A stretch of 64,000 nt of DNA from Veillonella sp. GTDB lineage: Bacteria; Bacillota; Negativicutes; Veillonellales; Veillonellaceae. Under the pieces are notes generated by a model, which saw only the letters and a program-made list of their open reading frames with translations, ran no database searches and was not told where the DNA came from. This document shows, piece by piece, positions 27,705 through 37,121 of this stretch. Position 1 is the first letter of the stretch. Every line of letters begins with the position of its first letter. The DNA lies in contig NZ_JBGKFB010000001.1 of NCBI RefSeq assembly GCF_041333735.1, positions 558,001 through 622,000 on the forward strand, written 5' to 3'. Position numbers and translations under genes: made by a program.

Positions 27705-28181
27705 TTACTCGCCTAAGAGATCCACGTGCACTTTTACAACAACCTTGCGGATTTTAATAGGCTTATCATTAACCGCTAACAAAGGTCTATGGATATCAGA
27801 TGGGAAGAATACCGTATAATACCCTTCTGGACAGTGGATGTGCCCTTCATCAACCGATTCATTTGGATAGAAATAGCAATCTCGTTCTGGATAGGATTCA
27901 ACAGGTTTAACGAGGCCTTTATCTACAAAAAAGCCCATATTTTCTTCGCCGCTCACCATAAATTGAATATCTACATAGTTGCGATGAGATTCAGGTTTTG
28001 TAGTTTCAAATAGTTTTGTTTCCACATCGTCCACATTGGCATACATCATGTCACCTTCAATTTCATGACGACCGCCTGGCAATGCTTTCAAATCTGTATT
28101 CTTTAAGAAATCTAAAGCTCGTACGATGGCTTTAGGATAGCCCATTTTTGTATAATCTGCAGTAATGCTAGAGAAAAACAT
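27705..28181 (-). CDS. YhcH/YjgK/YiaL-family protein
   Basis: The start at ATG 28181 follows GGGAAAGGAT and gives 158 residues, the normal family length. Typical motifs are HRNYVDIQFMVSGEE, YPNESVDEG and FFPSDIHRPLLA, which include the conserved His/Glu metal-site residues of this beta-sandwich family. Some members are linked to sialic-acid or sugar-acid metabolism as anomerases. It leads a small operon with the EamA genes. Confidence 0.88.
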   Translation of the reverse strand: MFFSSITADYTKMGYPKAIVRALDFLKNTDLKALPGGRHEIEGDMMYANVDDVETKLFETTKPESHRNYVDIQFMVSGEENMGFFVDKGLVKPVESYPERDCYFYPNESVDEGHIHCPEGYYTVFFPSDIHRPLLAVNDKPIKIRKVVVKVHVDLLGE

Positions 28182-28327
28182 ATACGATCCTTTCCCGATA
28201 TATGGAAATAACACCTGATATATAAGCAATTATATTACCTTTAATGTTAGCACATATATACATAAAGGACTAGACACTATACGCTTTATATAAGGCGCAT
28301 ATATAGTAAAGCATATATAGTAAAAGC

Positions 28328-28352
28328 CCTCCATACGCTACATATATGGAGG
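28328..28352 (-). terminator. Probable terminator downstream of EF-G2 gene
   Basis: CCTCCATA and TATGGAGG pair, followed on the minus strand by GCTTTTACTA. It lies about 135 bases past the stop. The adjoining stretch also contains two direct copies of GCATATATAGTAAA (about 28297-28325). Nothing else is seen between 28182 and 28487. Confidence 0.5.
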
Positions 28353-28487
28353 ACTCCTGTAAAATACTATTCAAATTTATGACTTACGTCAATTGTTATG
28401 CTATTAAGTTGTTACTATATGCAATTATCTATTCAGTTGTAGTGATTCTAACTGTATTTGATACAGTACGTGGACATGTTCTTAACT

Positions 28488-30554
28488 TTATTCTTGAGTT
28501 TTATGAGCAGCGATAATTTCTTCCGCTTGCTTATGTGGAACCTCTTCATAAGTATAGAACTGACGGTTAAATACGCCTTGTCCTTGAGTGATGGAGCGCA
28601 ATGCAGTCACATAGTCGGCCATTTCAGCCAATGGTACTTGAGCTTTAACAACAGAAATACCTGTTCTTTCACTTTGTTCCATGCCTAATACACGACCTCG
28701 ACGGCTATTTAAATCACCCATGATGTCGCCCATGAAAGCATCTGGTGCAAACACGTTAACTTCATAGATTGGTTCTAATAGGACTGGTTTCGCCTTAGGA
28801 ATTACATCCTTGATAGCTTGTGACGTAGCTACTTTGAATGCTAACTCTGAGGAGTCTACGCTATGGTAAGATCCATCCAAGAGTGTCACTTGCACGCCAA
28901 TCATAGGATATCCCGCAATTAAGCCTTTATCTAGGGTTTCTTTGGCACCCTTTTCCACTGCTGGTATGTATTGTTTAGGTACAGCACCACCAAAGATTTT
29001 GTCTACGAACGCAAATTCGGTACCATCATATAATGGGTCCACTTGAATCTTAACGTGACCATATTGACCATGACCGCCACTTTGTTTCTTATATTTAGAC
29101 TCGGTTTCAGCGGAGCCTTTAATGGTTTCGCGGTATGGAATGTATGGAGTCACAAGTTTAGCTTGTACGCCATATTTACGATCCATTTTGTTGAGGATAT
29201 GCTCGAGATGAACCTCGCCCATACAATCGATTTGTAGTTGACGGGCCTCAGCATTTTTCACTACTACGCAAGTAGGATCTTCTTCTGCTACTTTTAGAAC
29301 AGCACCAGCTAATTTTTCCTCCTCACCTTTTTTCACAGGTTCTAATGCCACTGTGTATAGAGGTTGAGGGAAACGGATAGCATCGTATGTCACTTTAAAG
29401 TCAGGAGCAGTTAATGTATCGCCAGTCTTAGCATTAGCCAATTTCGGTATCACTACGATATCGCCAGCTTTAGCGGCAGATACAGGGATTTGTTGCTTCC
29501 CGATAAGGGTAACCATCTTGCCCCATTTTTCTTCTACACCTTGGTTTACATCATAAAGGCGATCGCCTTCTTTTAGTTCACCAGAGAAGATACGTACAAA
29601 GCTTTGTTTGCCTGCGAATGGGTCTAACAATGTTTTAAATACGAATGCAGTTAACGGTTTATCTACATGTACTACACATTGTTCGCCGGTTTCCGCATCA
29701 GTTGCGGTCATCACTTTTTTAGTTGCATCCGGCATGTAACGGATCATACGATCCAATACTTGATCTAAGCCAATACGAGATGTGGCACTGCCACACATGA
29801 TTGGGCACACACGGCCACTAATCATCCCTTCACGCAAGCCTTGGCGAATTTCCTCTAAGGATAATTCTTCGCCTTCTAAATATTTTTCCAACAATTCATC
29901 GCTACCTTCAGCCGCGGCTTCTACGGTCATTTCCCGAATTTCTTGAGCCTTTTCGATAAGGTGAGCTGGTACAGCAATCTCTGTTGGTTGGCCGTCCTTG
30001 TAAGTAAACGCAGTCATTTTAGCTACGTCTACGACGCCTTCAAAGTTGGCGCCTTCACCGATAGGAATCTGCAATGGCATAATGCCTTTGCCAAATAATT
30101 CCCGCATTCTTTCAATAGTACCGAAGAAATCAGCACCATCAACATCCATTTTATTGATAAATGCCATGCGTGGCATTTGTAATTCCACTGCATAATCCCA
30201 AGCGCGAACTGTGTCAGTTTCTACACCAGATGTGGCGGATAGTACCATCAACATACCATCGCACGCACGCAAAGCGGCACGAACTTCGCCATGGAATTCA
30301 TTATAGCCTGGAGTATCTACGAAGTTAACCTTATGGTCATGCCATTCACATGGAGCCATGCCCAATTGGATTGTTACATTACGTTTAATTTCTTCAGGTT
30401 CAAAGTCCATAATATGTTTATTGTCTTGGCCTTTACCTACGAAATCAACCGCACCAGAGGTTAACAACAAGGATTCAACAAGAGCTGTTTTACCTGCACC
30501 ATCGTGGGAAACAACAGCAACGTTTCTAATTTTATCACTACTGTACTCTTTCAT
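28488..30554 (-). CDS. Elongation factor G-like GTPase (EF-G2)
   Basis: The 688-residue product has the EF-G domain order. The GTPase motifs are modified: P-loop SHDGAGKTAL instead of AHIDAGKTT, then DTPGYNEF and NKMD. Domain IV and a C-terminal EF-G domain follow (SGGHGQYGHVKIQ, NSRRGRVLGME). This set of changes marks the EF-G-like group found beside a canonical fusA. Its precise role in translation is uncertain. AAGGAGGCGATTCCG precedes the ATG. Confidence 0.9.
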   Translation of the reverse strand: MKEYSSDKIRNVAVVSHDGAGKTALVESLLLTSGAVDFVGKGQDNKHIMDFEPEEIKRNVTIQLGMAPCEWHDHKVNFVDTPGYNEFHGEVRAALRACDGMLMVLSATSGVETDTVRAWDYAVELQMPRMAFINKMDVDGADFFGTIERMRELFGKGIMPLQIPIGEGANFEGVVDVAKMTAFTYKDGQPTEIAVPAHLIEKAQEIREMTVEAAAEGSDELLEKYLEGEELSLEEIRQGLREGMISGRVCPIMCGSATSRIGLDQVLDRMIRYMPDATKKVMTATDAETGEQCVVHVDKPLTAFVFKTLLDPFAGKQSFVRIFSGELKEGDRLYDVNQGVEEKWGKMVTLIGKQQIPVSAAKAGDIVVIPKLANAKTGDTLTAPDFKVTYDAIRFPQPLYTVALEPVKKGEEEKLAGAVLKVAEEDPTCVVVKNAEARQLQIDCMGEVHLEHILNKMDRKYGVQAKLVTPYIPYRETIKGSAETESKYKKQSGGHGQYGHVKIQVDPLYDGTEFAFVDKIFGGAVPKQYIPAVEKGAKETLDKGLIAGYPMIGVQVTLLDGSYHSVDSSELAFKVATSQAIKDVIPKAKPVLLEPIYEVNVFAPDAFMGDIMGDLNSRRGRVLGMEQSERTGISVVKAQVPLAEMADYVTALRSITQGQGVFNRQFYTYEEVPHKQAEEIIAAHKTQE

Positions 30555-30618
30555 CGGAATCGCCTCCTTAATGGCAAATTACGGCTTTTGCTAATACATT
30601 TCGACACCCAAATAGAAA

Positions 30619-30659
30619 AGTCCTCTTTTTCCGAAAAAATTTATCAAAAAAAGAGGACT
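30619..30659 (-). terminator. Terminator after Yip1-like gene
   Basis: AGTCCTCTTTTT pairs with AAAAAGAGGACT; it lies 30 bases past the stop of the 30689 gene. Confidence 0.75.
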
Positions 30660-30688
30660 CTTTATTAATATTAATTTATATATCAGTA

Positions 30689-31354
30689 TTATCTACTCAC
30701 TAAAGAGGCACAGCCACCAAGAAGTGCCATGAAGATTGCCCAGATAAGAACAAAGATAATGGACGTAATGATACAGGCAATGAAAACTTTCATTTTAGTA
30801 AGCATGACCTGTCTTGCCATAAGTTCTAAGGATACCCAGATAGAAATAATAATTAATGCCACGGTTCCTACAAAATATACGAAACCAGCAATAGCACTAC
30901 TATCGAATACAAGACCTAATAGTCCCATTACGATCAAGACTATCGTATATCCAATACTAAATAATAGTACTTCATACCCTTGTAGATACCAACTAACTTT
31001 CATAATGGCTTGTACATTGTCGGTACCACCCATTTTAGTAATAACCCAGTTATATACATAAGAACCGATGGCAACCATTACAAAGGACCAACCGATACTG
31101 ATGAGCCATGCAAAAACAAATATAAAACTTGCACCGATACCGATTAAATAGGTTAAACCAGTAAATTCATTATGAGGGAGAAATGGAATTAACATAGTCC
31201 CAAATAAAGCCAATATAATATATGGAATAGCCCACAAGAATACAGTGCCCCAGAAACCTTTTTGCAAAGTGCCCGATTGCACCACTTGATCAATACCGCC
31301 TTTAAAAGGACTTGCAAACAACCGCCAAAAATCAGAATACCATTTTGTCTCCAT
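30689..31354 (-). CDS. Yip1-like multi-pass membrane protein
   Basis: The 221-residue product has five or six hydrophobic segments after a short amphipathic N-terminus (WYSDFWRLFASPFKGG), the typical opening of bacterial YIP1-domain proteins. The conserved central piece NWVITKMGGTDNVQAIMKVSWY fits this. No function is known for the bacterial members. It has its own terminator and lies upstream of EF-G2 and downstream of hydE. Confidence 0.7.
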   Translation of the reverse strand: METKWYSDFWRLFASPFKGGIDQVVQSGTLQKGFWGTVFLWAIPYIILALFGTMLIPFLPHNEFTGLTYLIGIGASFIFVFAWLISIGWSFVMVAIGSYVYNWVITKMGGTDNVQAIMKVSWYLQGYEVLLFSIGYTIVLIVMGLLGLVFDSSAIAGFVYFVGTVALIIISIWVSLELMARQVMLTKMKVFIACIITSIIFVLIWAIFMALLGGCASLVSR

Positions 31355-31384
31355 AATACAACCTCATATACAAACTAAAACTCT

Positions 31385-32503
31385 CTAAAACTCTCCCGTA
31401 CGTTTTCCGTAGTGCTTGGAGTCGCCATTTTGCTTCCAACCTACGGTATCACCGATGGACATTACGCGGCGCGTTAAGCAGTCTTTACATTTGTCTGCAT
31501 TATCATCTACGCAAGGTTTATTATCGTACAGCAAATATTTTGCACGGTGTTCCGGAATGGTAATGATAGGCATCAAAATATTAGCACCCGCAGCAAGGCC
31601 TTTTTCACGACCTAATTTATCAAGTGCTTGTAATGCTGTTGTAGCTGCAATATTTACGTCTTTCAAGAATAACCGTGTCAACGCAATCATCTTTAGGCCC
31701 AATTGAATACGGCGCAATTTACCTGCTTCATCATCGATGCCCATCGCCAATGCCTCTTGGCCTAGCGGCGTATCATGATGTACCACATACGGACCCATGC
31801 CGATCATATCGATATCCATATCGCGATAAAACAAGATATCATTTACAAGATCTTCTTCGGTTTGCCCAGGCAAACCAATCATAACACCTGTACCCACTTG
31901 GAAACCTACGCGGCGCAAGCTACGTAAACATTCAACGCGCGTTTCAAAAGAGTGTAGTTCATCTTGAGGGTGAATTTTATGATATAGCTCTTTATTTGTT
32001 GTTTCAATGCGCAATAAATAACGACTAGCGCCGGCTTCACGCATGCGGCGGTACGCCTCTTCGCTTTGTTCCCCTACGCACATCGTAATGCCAAGGGAAC
32101 CATCGCCAATGGCTTTAATATCGCGAATTAAATCCACCACATAATCCACAAAGGCATCATCACAGCGTTCACCAGATTGGAGCGTAATAGAACCATATTC
32201 ATGGTCGTACGCCCATTGTGCCATCTTGATGATATCTTCACGATTCATATCAAAGCGTTCCGTCTTGTCATTTTCACGACGGATACCGCAGTAATTACAG
32301 TTTTTGATGCATCGGTTCGAGAACTCGATGAGGCCACGATAGTACGCTACAGGCTTTACATATTTCGCCTTCACTTCATAAGCCTTTTTATATATTAACT
32401 GCAACTGTTCTTCATCAGTTACAGACATGAGAAATCTTAGCTCATCCTCTGTTAGCCATTCATCGCCAACGAGGTCTTTTGCAAGAATGTCTTGCACTTG
32501 CAA
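31385..32503 (-). CDS. hydE: [FeFe]-hydrogenase maturase HydE
   Basis: A radical-SAM protein with the CxxxCxxC cluster in RCIKNCNYCGIRR and the HydE-type sequences ITLQSGE, YLLRIETTN and GTGVMIGLPGQTEEDL. A C-terminal CVDDNADKCKDC gives a likely second cluster site. The start is placed at TTG 32503 because AAAGGAAG lies seven bases upstream; an ATG at 32521 overlaps yaaA and lacks a binding site. HydE helps build the H-cluster diiron site. hydF and hydG are not in the window. Confidence 0.92.
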   Translation of the reverse strand: MQVQDILAKDLVGDEWLTEDELRFLMSVTDEEQLQLIYKKAYEVKAKYVKPVAYYRGLIEFSNRCIKNCNYCGIRRENDKTERFDMNREDIIKMAQWAYDHEYGSITLQSGERCDDAFVDYVVDLIRDIKAIGDGSLGITMCVGEQSEEAYRRMREAGASRYLLRIETTNKELYHKIHPQDELHSFETRVECLRSLRRVGFQVGTGVMIGLPGQTEEDLVNDILFYRDMDIDMIGMGPYVVHHDTPLGQEALAMGIDDEAGKLRRIQLGLKMIALTRLFLKDVNIAATTALQALDKLGREKGLAAGANILMPIITIPEHRAKYLLYDNKPCVDDNADKCKDCLTRRVMSIGDTVGWKQNGDSKHYGKRTGEF

Positions 32504-32507
32504 ACAA

Positions 32508-33254
32508 TCACTTCCTTTCATAACGAACCATCATCGATTCGCTTGGTATCGTAATGGATTCAATATCTGTAACACAGATAAATCCATTAATTTCACGGGG
32601 CAAATCCCTTACATGCTTCACTTGCTCCGTCAAACATGCATGAGCCATCATGCCACGACTCATTTTGGAGGACGTACTCATCTGTTTAAATGTGTCGCCT
32701 CGCAATTCCCAAAACTCAACGGTTACCACCTTTGGATGGTTCACCATTTTCGCATATTCTTTAGACGCTAGATTTAGGATCCAATCTTCCTTGTGAAAGT
32801 ATGCATCCACAGCTTCGCGCCACGTATCGTATAAATTAATACCTACCTTATCGACCATATCTAGTCGATAGTCTCTAACGCCCATCGTAGGCTCTACAAC
32901 GCCGTACAAGGCAGACATCACAACGAGGTGGCTTTCACCAAAGGCCTTAGCCTCATCAGACAAGTTCGACCAGTCTAAATATTTGAAAGCAATGCCATCG
33001 TAGCTTTCACAAGCACGCCCTACAGGATGAGACTCAAAATCTTGATAGAAATCAAAGAGTGCCTGCGCCTTATCATCCTTTAATTTTAAAGCCTTGCCAA
33101 GGGCCGCCACATCAAGGGATTGCACATGTTTTACAATATCTTGTGTAATGTGCGGTTGAAATTGACCGTCCCGGACTGCAGTATGTACTGCCCCATCGTT
33201 GCTAGTAGCATTGGTAATCGTTTTTGTCTTACTAGGAGAGAGGACGATTTTCAT
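32508..33254 (-). CDS. yaaA: YaaA-family peroxide stress protein
   Basis: The 248-residue product matches the DUF328/YaaA family in length and motifs: MKIVLSPSKTK at the N-terminus, YDGIAFKYLDW, LYGVVEPTMGVRDYRLDM and SVMMVRYERK-type C-terminus. In E. coli YaaA limits free iron during peroxide stress. It overlaps the upstream gene by 23 bases and runs into hydE, so the three form an operon. A link to hydrogenase iron chemistry is possible but unproven. Confidence 0.88.
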   Translation of the reverse strand: MKIVLSPSKTKTITNATSNDGAVHTAVRDGQFQPHITQDIVKHVQSLDVAALGKALKLKDDKAQALFDFYQDFESHPVGRACESYDGIAFKYLDWSNLSDEAKAFGESHLVVMSALYGVVEPTMGVRDYRLDMVDKVGINLYDTWREAVDAYFHKEDWILNLASKEYAKMVNHPKVVTVEFWELRGDTFKQMSTSSKMSRGMMAHACLTEQVKHVRDLPREINGFICVTDIESITIPSESMMVRYERK

Positions 33255-33834
33255 GGGATAACTCCGCCTTGATAGTTTCCTCTGTCAAGTTATCAATCAA
33301 CTCAGGATTCCACAACATGAGAGGCACAGCCACTACGTGGCTAGCTTTCATTTCTTTACATAAATTAATACATTCTTTGAGGTAATCAGAGTCTTCATCT
33401 ACAAGGTCGCATACGATAACAACGTGACGGCCTTTTAGATTAACACCTTCGTAGTCGATGCTTCCAGCAGATACTGTAAGCATACCTGTTTCCAAACGAC
33501 CTTCACTCATGTCGTTCAAACGAGACATCAACACATGCTCGAGCATAGTGGATACAGGTGTCACTACACGGCCAATACCAATAAGGGCCTCAGGTTGGGC
33601 GTGAACGATAACTGTTTTTTTGCGTTTATCTGTTCTAAAATCAACGAGCGCTTTTTCTAAAGCGCCAAAGAACACAAATAATTGCCAAGGATCAAAAGAA
33701 CCTGTTTGGAACATGTCGATAATAGAGCCATCCTCATCCATATTTAGGCGCGTTAATAATTCCTCTGCAATATCGTTTACTACAACACTGAAATCAGATT
33801 GCATTGCGTCTTGTACTTTTACTTCCTTTGCCAT
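33232..33834 (-). CDS. Conserved protein with PRTase-like segment
   Basis: The 200-residue soluble product follows AGGAGGACCTA. I do not recognise a family with confidence. The segment RHVVIVCDLVDEDSDYL, followed by VVAVPLML, resembles the PRPP-binding loop and following strand of phosphoribosyltransferases. The upstream part (IGIGRVVTPVSTMLEHVLM) could be the rest of such a fold. Catalytic function is uncertain. It is the first gene of the operon with yaaA and hydE. Confidence 0.6.
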   Translation of the reverse strand: MAKEVKVQDAMQSDFSVVVNDIAEELLTRLNMDEDGSIIDMFQTGSFDPWQLFVFFGALEKALVDFRTDKRKKTVIVHAQPEALIGIGRVVTPVSTMLEHVLMSRLNDMSEGRLETGMLTVSAGSIDYEGVNLKGRHVVIVCDLVDEDSDYLKECINLCKEMKASHVVAVPLMLWNPELIDNLTEETIKAELSHENRPLS

Positions 33835-33980
33835 TAGGTCCTCCTAATTTCTATCTATTACACTGGTGAGGGAATCCTCCCTACAGATATTATGCTATCT
33901 TTAATTGTAACATATTTTATAGCCCACATGGGTATTCTTGGATACGCTTTTTACATAATCAATATACATAACCTACTAAA

Positions 33981-34006
33981 AAAAAGACCGCCAACGCGGT
34001 CTTTTT
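33981..34006 (-). terminator. Terminator after mntH
   Basis: AAAAAGACCGC and GCGGTCTTTTT with a CAAC loop, 38 bases past the mntH stop. Confidence 0.85.
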
Positions 34007-34043
34007 CTCTATCATTATTAGCTTTAAATGATGAGCTTATATC

Positions 34044-35306
34044 TTATGCGCCTACATAGAGTAAGTAGATATTCATAACGGTTACTACAATGCCAATGCC
34101 CCATAATAGTACATTTGTATATGTATGGTTCGCATATTGCCCCATCACCTTGCGGCTACTTGTCATATAGAGCTGCAAGAAAATCGTAATAGGCAGTTGC
34201 AAGCTCAAGAACATTTGAGAGATCAACAAGGCTTGGAATGAATCAGTAACGAATACAATCAAAAGCAATGCTGGAATATAAGTTAATGCCAAGCCTAATC
34301 TTGTATGGAAGTCTTTCATATCGTAAGACTCACCAAACATACCGGCAAAGATACTCGCCCCTGCCATACCTGCCGTAGCAGACGATGCAAAGCCCGCAAA
34401 GAGCAATGCGATAGCAAAGATTGTACCTGCTGCAGGTCCAATGAGAGGTCGTAACAACTCCTCAGCCTGTTCAAGCTCCGTTACTTCAATGCCATGAGCA
34501 AAGAACACTGCCGCCGCCAATAAGATCATGGCAGAGTTAATCATCCAGCCAATACCCATAGATAATAGGGTGTCTAGAAATTCATAACGCAATTGGCGCT
34601 TCATTACAGAAGGATCTTGTGTGTTGAACTGGCGACTTTGAATGATTTCTGAGTGCAAGAACAAATTGTGAGGCATAATAACAGCCCCTAAGATACTCAA
34701 AATAACGAGCATCGATTCATTAGGAACCTTAGGATCTACCCAACCAATACCAGCTGCTGCCCAATCTACATTGACCATATTGACCTCTACGAGGTACGCC
34801 AACGCAATAAGGGATACGAATCCTGCAATGATACGCTCTAGCTTCCGATAGGAATTGGTAATGAGCATAATGGTACAGATTACAGCCGTCAAGATACTGC
34901 CTATCAAAAGAGGAATGCCAAAAAGCATTTTCAATGCGATGGCTGCACCGATAAACTCGGCCAATGCGGTCGCTGCCGCTGCAATGCCCGCCGTACTCAA
35001 TACGAACCTAGACACGTAACGCGGCAAGAATTCATAAGCACATTCGGATAAACATTGGCCTCGTACAATGCCTAAGTGGGCCACGTTATGTTGCAATAAA
35101 ATAAGCATAATCGTAGATAGCGTAACTACCCACAATAGTTCATAACCATAACTAGCACCAGCAGCGAGATTGGCCGCCCAATTGCCAGGGTCGATGAACC
35201 CAACCGTTACGATGATGCCAGGTCCTATATATTTAAAGACCTCGCTCACCTGCTGCTTACCGTTTTGGTGGACGGTAAACAGCTGTTTCTTTAAAAAATC
35301 AATCAT
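34044..35306 (-). CDS. mntH: Nramp-family Mn2+/Fe2+ transporter
   Basis: The 420-residue product has eleven membrane segments. Both metal-site motifs are present: GFIDPGNWAANLAAG (DPGN) in TM1 and GAVIMPHNLFLHSE (MPHN) in TM6. It imports divalent metal ions, chiefly Mn2+, with protons. AAGGAGTTATA precedes the ATG. It starts 19 bases after the SLH-porin-like gene, so the two are likely co-transcribed. Confidence 0.95.
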   Translation of the reverse strand: MIDFLKKQLFTVHQNGKQQVSEVFKYIGPGIIVTVGFIDPGNWAANLAAGASYGYELLWVVTLSTIMLILLQHNVAHLGIVRGQCLSECAYEFLPRYVSRFVLSTAGIAAAATALAEFIGAAIALKMLFGIPLLIGSILTAVICTIMLITNSYRKLERIIAGFVSLIALAYLVEVNMVNVDWAAAGIGWVDPKVPNESMLVILSILGAVIMPHNLFLHSEIIQSRQFNTQDPSVMKRQLRYEFLDTLLSMGIGWMINSAMILLAAAVFFAHGIEVTELEQAEELLRPLIGPAAGTIFAIALLFAGFASSATAGMAGASIFAGMFGESYDMKDFHTRLGLALTYIPALLLIVFVTDSFQALLISQMFLSLQLPITIFLQLYMTSSRKVMGQYANHTYTNVLLWGIGIVVTVMNIYLLYVGA

Positions 35307-35325
35307 TATAACTCCTTAAATAGGG

Positions 35326-36078
35326 TTATAGAGTGAAAGTCATCTCCGTTTGCATACGAGCATCGGTTTTAGATTTTGTATCCTTACCACCGGTATAACG
35401 GATGCGCACATTATTATTTACTTTAACGCGAGAGTCATCAATTTTGAACTTCTTCATTTTTTCTTTGATTTGTTCATCAGTTAACGCGCGCTCTTCTGGT
35501 TTTGCCACTTCGTCATTAGCTGCATCTAAAGCCTCTTGTTGAGATTTAGATACTTGGTATGTTTTACCAGATTTCTTAGCTTTTTCAGCACGTTTTTCGT
35601 CTAATTTTTGACGGCGCTCTCGGGTAACCTTCTTATCGCGAGCAATACGATAATCCATTACATCACGCATATTTTCTTGATAAATACGCAACGCATATTG
35701 GCGGTCGTTTTCGTTCATTTGCTCCCGTTTAGTTACAACTTCGTCGATAAGCGGCATGAGTTCATCCTTTGTATAGCTTGTATTACCATCAAAGGCAAAA
35801 CCATGTGTATCGGTAATAGCACCGTGCTTAACTAGTGTTTGTAATGCTGTATACGTCCAATCATTTGGTGTAATCACACCTGCACTCACATGATGTTGAG
35901 CTTTGCTAGAACTACTAACAGTTTCTACATCAGCACTCACGCCATCTACCATAGGACGTGCGCTTGGAATAGCAATACTTTCAGCATGTGCGAAACCAAC
36001 AGAGGCAACGAGACATAATGCACCGATGCCAACAGCGCGACGAAGTAAATTCATGTGACGTGTATATTTTATATTCAT
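35326..36078 (-). CDS. Short SLH-domain porin-like protein
   Basis: ATG 36078 follows AAGGAGACTCTT; 250 residues. A signal peptide (to about residue 32, GFAHA) is followed by an SLH-like unit at about 73-120 (ITPNDWTYTALQTLVKHGAI). A charged helical linker comes next (RRQKLDEKRAEKAKKSG), and then one beta-strand-like stretch (VNNNVRIRYTGG) before the protein ends. Full-length Negativicute OmpM-type porins have the same order but continue into a complete barrel. It sits directly before mntH, suggesting an envelope role linked to metal uptake. Confidence 0.7.
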   Translation of the reverse strand: MNIKYTRHMNLLRRAVGIGALCLVASVGFAHAESIAIPSARPMVDGVSADVETVSSSSKAQHHVSAGVITPNDWTYTALQTLVKHGAITDTHGFAFDGNTSYTKDELMPLIDEVVTKREQMNENDRQYALRIYQENMRDVMDYRIARDKKVTRERRQKLDEKRAEKAKKSGKTYQVSKSQQEALDAANDEVAKPEERALTDEQIKEKMKKFKIDDSRVKVNNNVRIRYTGGKDTKSKTDARMQTEMTFTL

Positions 36079-36249
36079 AAGAGTCTCCTTAAAATTACAT
36101 TTTATACAATCTATTATATGAAACCCCTTGTCATACGTCAACTCTATAACCTTACACACCTGTATAAATCAATATTCACAAGACCTCAGGCTCACTTGAG
36201 CCCTTACACCTTTAGGTCCATCCCCAGTAAATTCCACAATAAACAAAAA

Positions 36250-36275
36250 GACCTCACATCGCGTGATGTGAGGTC
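36250..36275 (-). terminator. Terminator after tRNA-Ser
   Basis: GACCTCACATC and GATGTGAGGTC with a GCGT loop, followed on the minus strand by TTTTTGTTT, seven bases past the tRNA. Confidence 0.9.
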
Positions 36276-36281
36276 TCAGCA

Positions 36282-36372
36282 TGGCGGAGGATTAGGGATT
36301 CGAACCCTAGCGACGGTAACCCGCCCTAACGATTTAGCAAACCGTCCTCTTCAGCCTCTTGAGTAATCCTCC
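36282..36372 (-). tRNA. tRNA-Ser (GCT)
   Basis: A 91-base class II tRNA. The acceptor GGAGGAT pairs with ATCCTCC, the CCA end is encoded, the T loop is GGTTCGAATCC, and there is a long variable arm. The anticodon loop is TTGCTAA with a five-pair stem, giving anticodon GCT for the serine codons AGC and AGU. Confidence 0.96.
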
Positions 36373-36422
36373 ATGCTTTACTGGGTAATCATATCATACC
36401 CAATAAGGCATTGTCAATCGTA

Positions 36423-36857
36423 TTATTTCAACATGGATTCGATGAACCAGATTTGTTTTACATAGTATGCAACGTGATCTTCCATCATGCTTACGAGCAA
36501 GAAGTCACCTTCTTCATCAGCAGCTGCACGGATTGCTACAGCTTGATCATTCATGTATTTGAAGTCTTTAAGAAGAATTTCAATTACTTTCGCTTGAGGG
36601 ATATCTTCTTGACCCAATTCTTCAATTTTAGTCAATTTAGCGTATTCTGCAGAATTAACCAATGGGAATTGACCTTGCATTTTCACGTGTTCTGCTACTG
36701 CATCGAAGTATTCAAACGCTTCATCATAGATGGATTCCAAATATTCGTGAATGGATTTGAATTGTGGACCTGTTACGTTGAAATGTAGGTTATGTAATTT
36801 TACGTTCCATACGGAAAGATCTGCTAAATATTGGTTTACTTGTTGTAAGTTTTTCAT
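36423..36857 (-). CDS. dps: Dps/ferritin-like protein
   Basis: ATG 36857 follows AAAAAGGAGAATTACT; 144 residues, a usual Dps length. The ferroxidase motif region is NVKLHNLHFNVTGPQFKSIH, followed by DEAFEYFDAVAEHV. It would form a 12-mer cage that oxidises and stores iron and protects DNA in oxidative stress. It appears monocistronic. Confidence 0.92.
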   Translation of the reverse strand: MKNLQQVNQYLADLSVWNVKLHNLHFNVTGPQFKSIHEYLESIYDEAFEYFDAVAEHVKMQGQFPLVNSAEYAKLTKIEELGQEDIPQAKVIEILLKDFKYMNDQAVAIRAAADEEGDFLLVSMMEDHVAYYVKQIWFIESMLK

Positions 36858-37046
36858 AGTAATTCTCCTTTTTCTTTTAATTCTCAAATATAGTTTATTC
36901 AAAAAGCAGAATAAACCCAGTCGGCTTCTATGCCATCAATTCGTTTATCTAATTTGTAATCAGTATTGATTACATAATTTATTTTACCAATAATGATTTT
37001 CCTTGTCAATACATTAAATCGATTTTTTTGAATATTTTTATAAAAA

Positions 37047-37083
37047 AACCTCTAACTACTAGTTCAACTAATAGTTAGAGGTT
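37047..37083 (-). terminator. Terminator after cysE
   Basis: AACCTCTAACT and AGTTAGAGGTT with further pairing to the TCAA loop, followed on the minus strand by TTTTTATAAA; 38 bases past the cysE stop. The remainder of the 36858-37121 gap shows no gene. Confidence 0.85.
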
Positions 37084-37121
37084 CTATCTTTCTATATTAT
37101 ATGCGGTTTTATTACACTATA

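Noticed and set aside
28488..30554. Tetracycline-resistance ribosomal protection protein
   Set aside because: The overall EF-G domain order, the SHDGAGKTAL P-loop and the C-terminal RRGRVLGME fit the EF-G2 group rather than TetM-like proteins.
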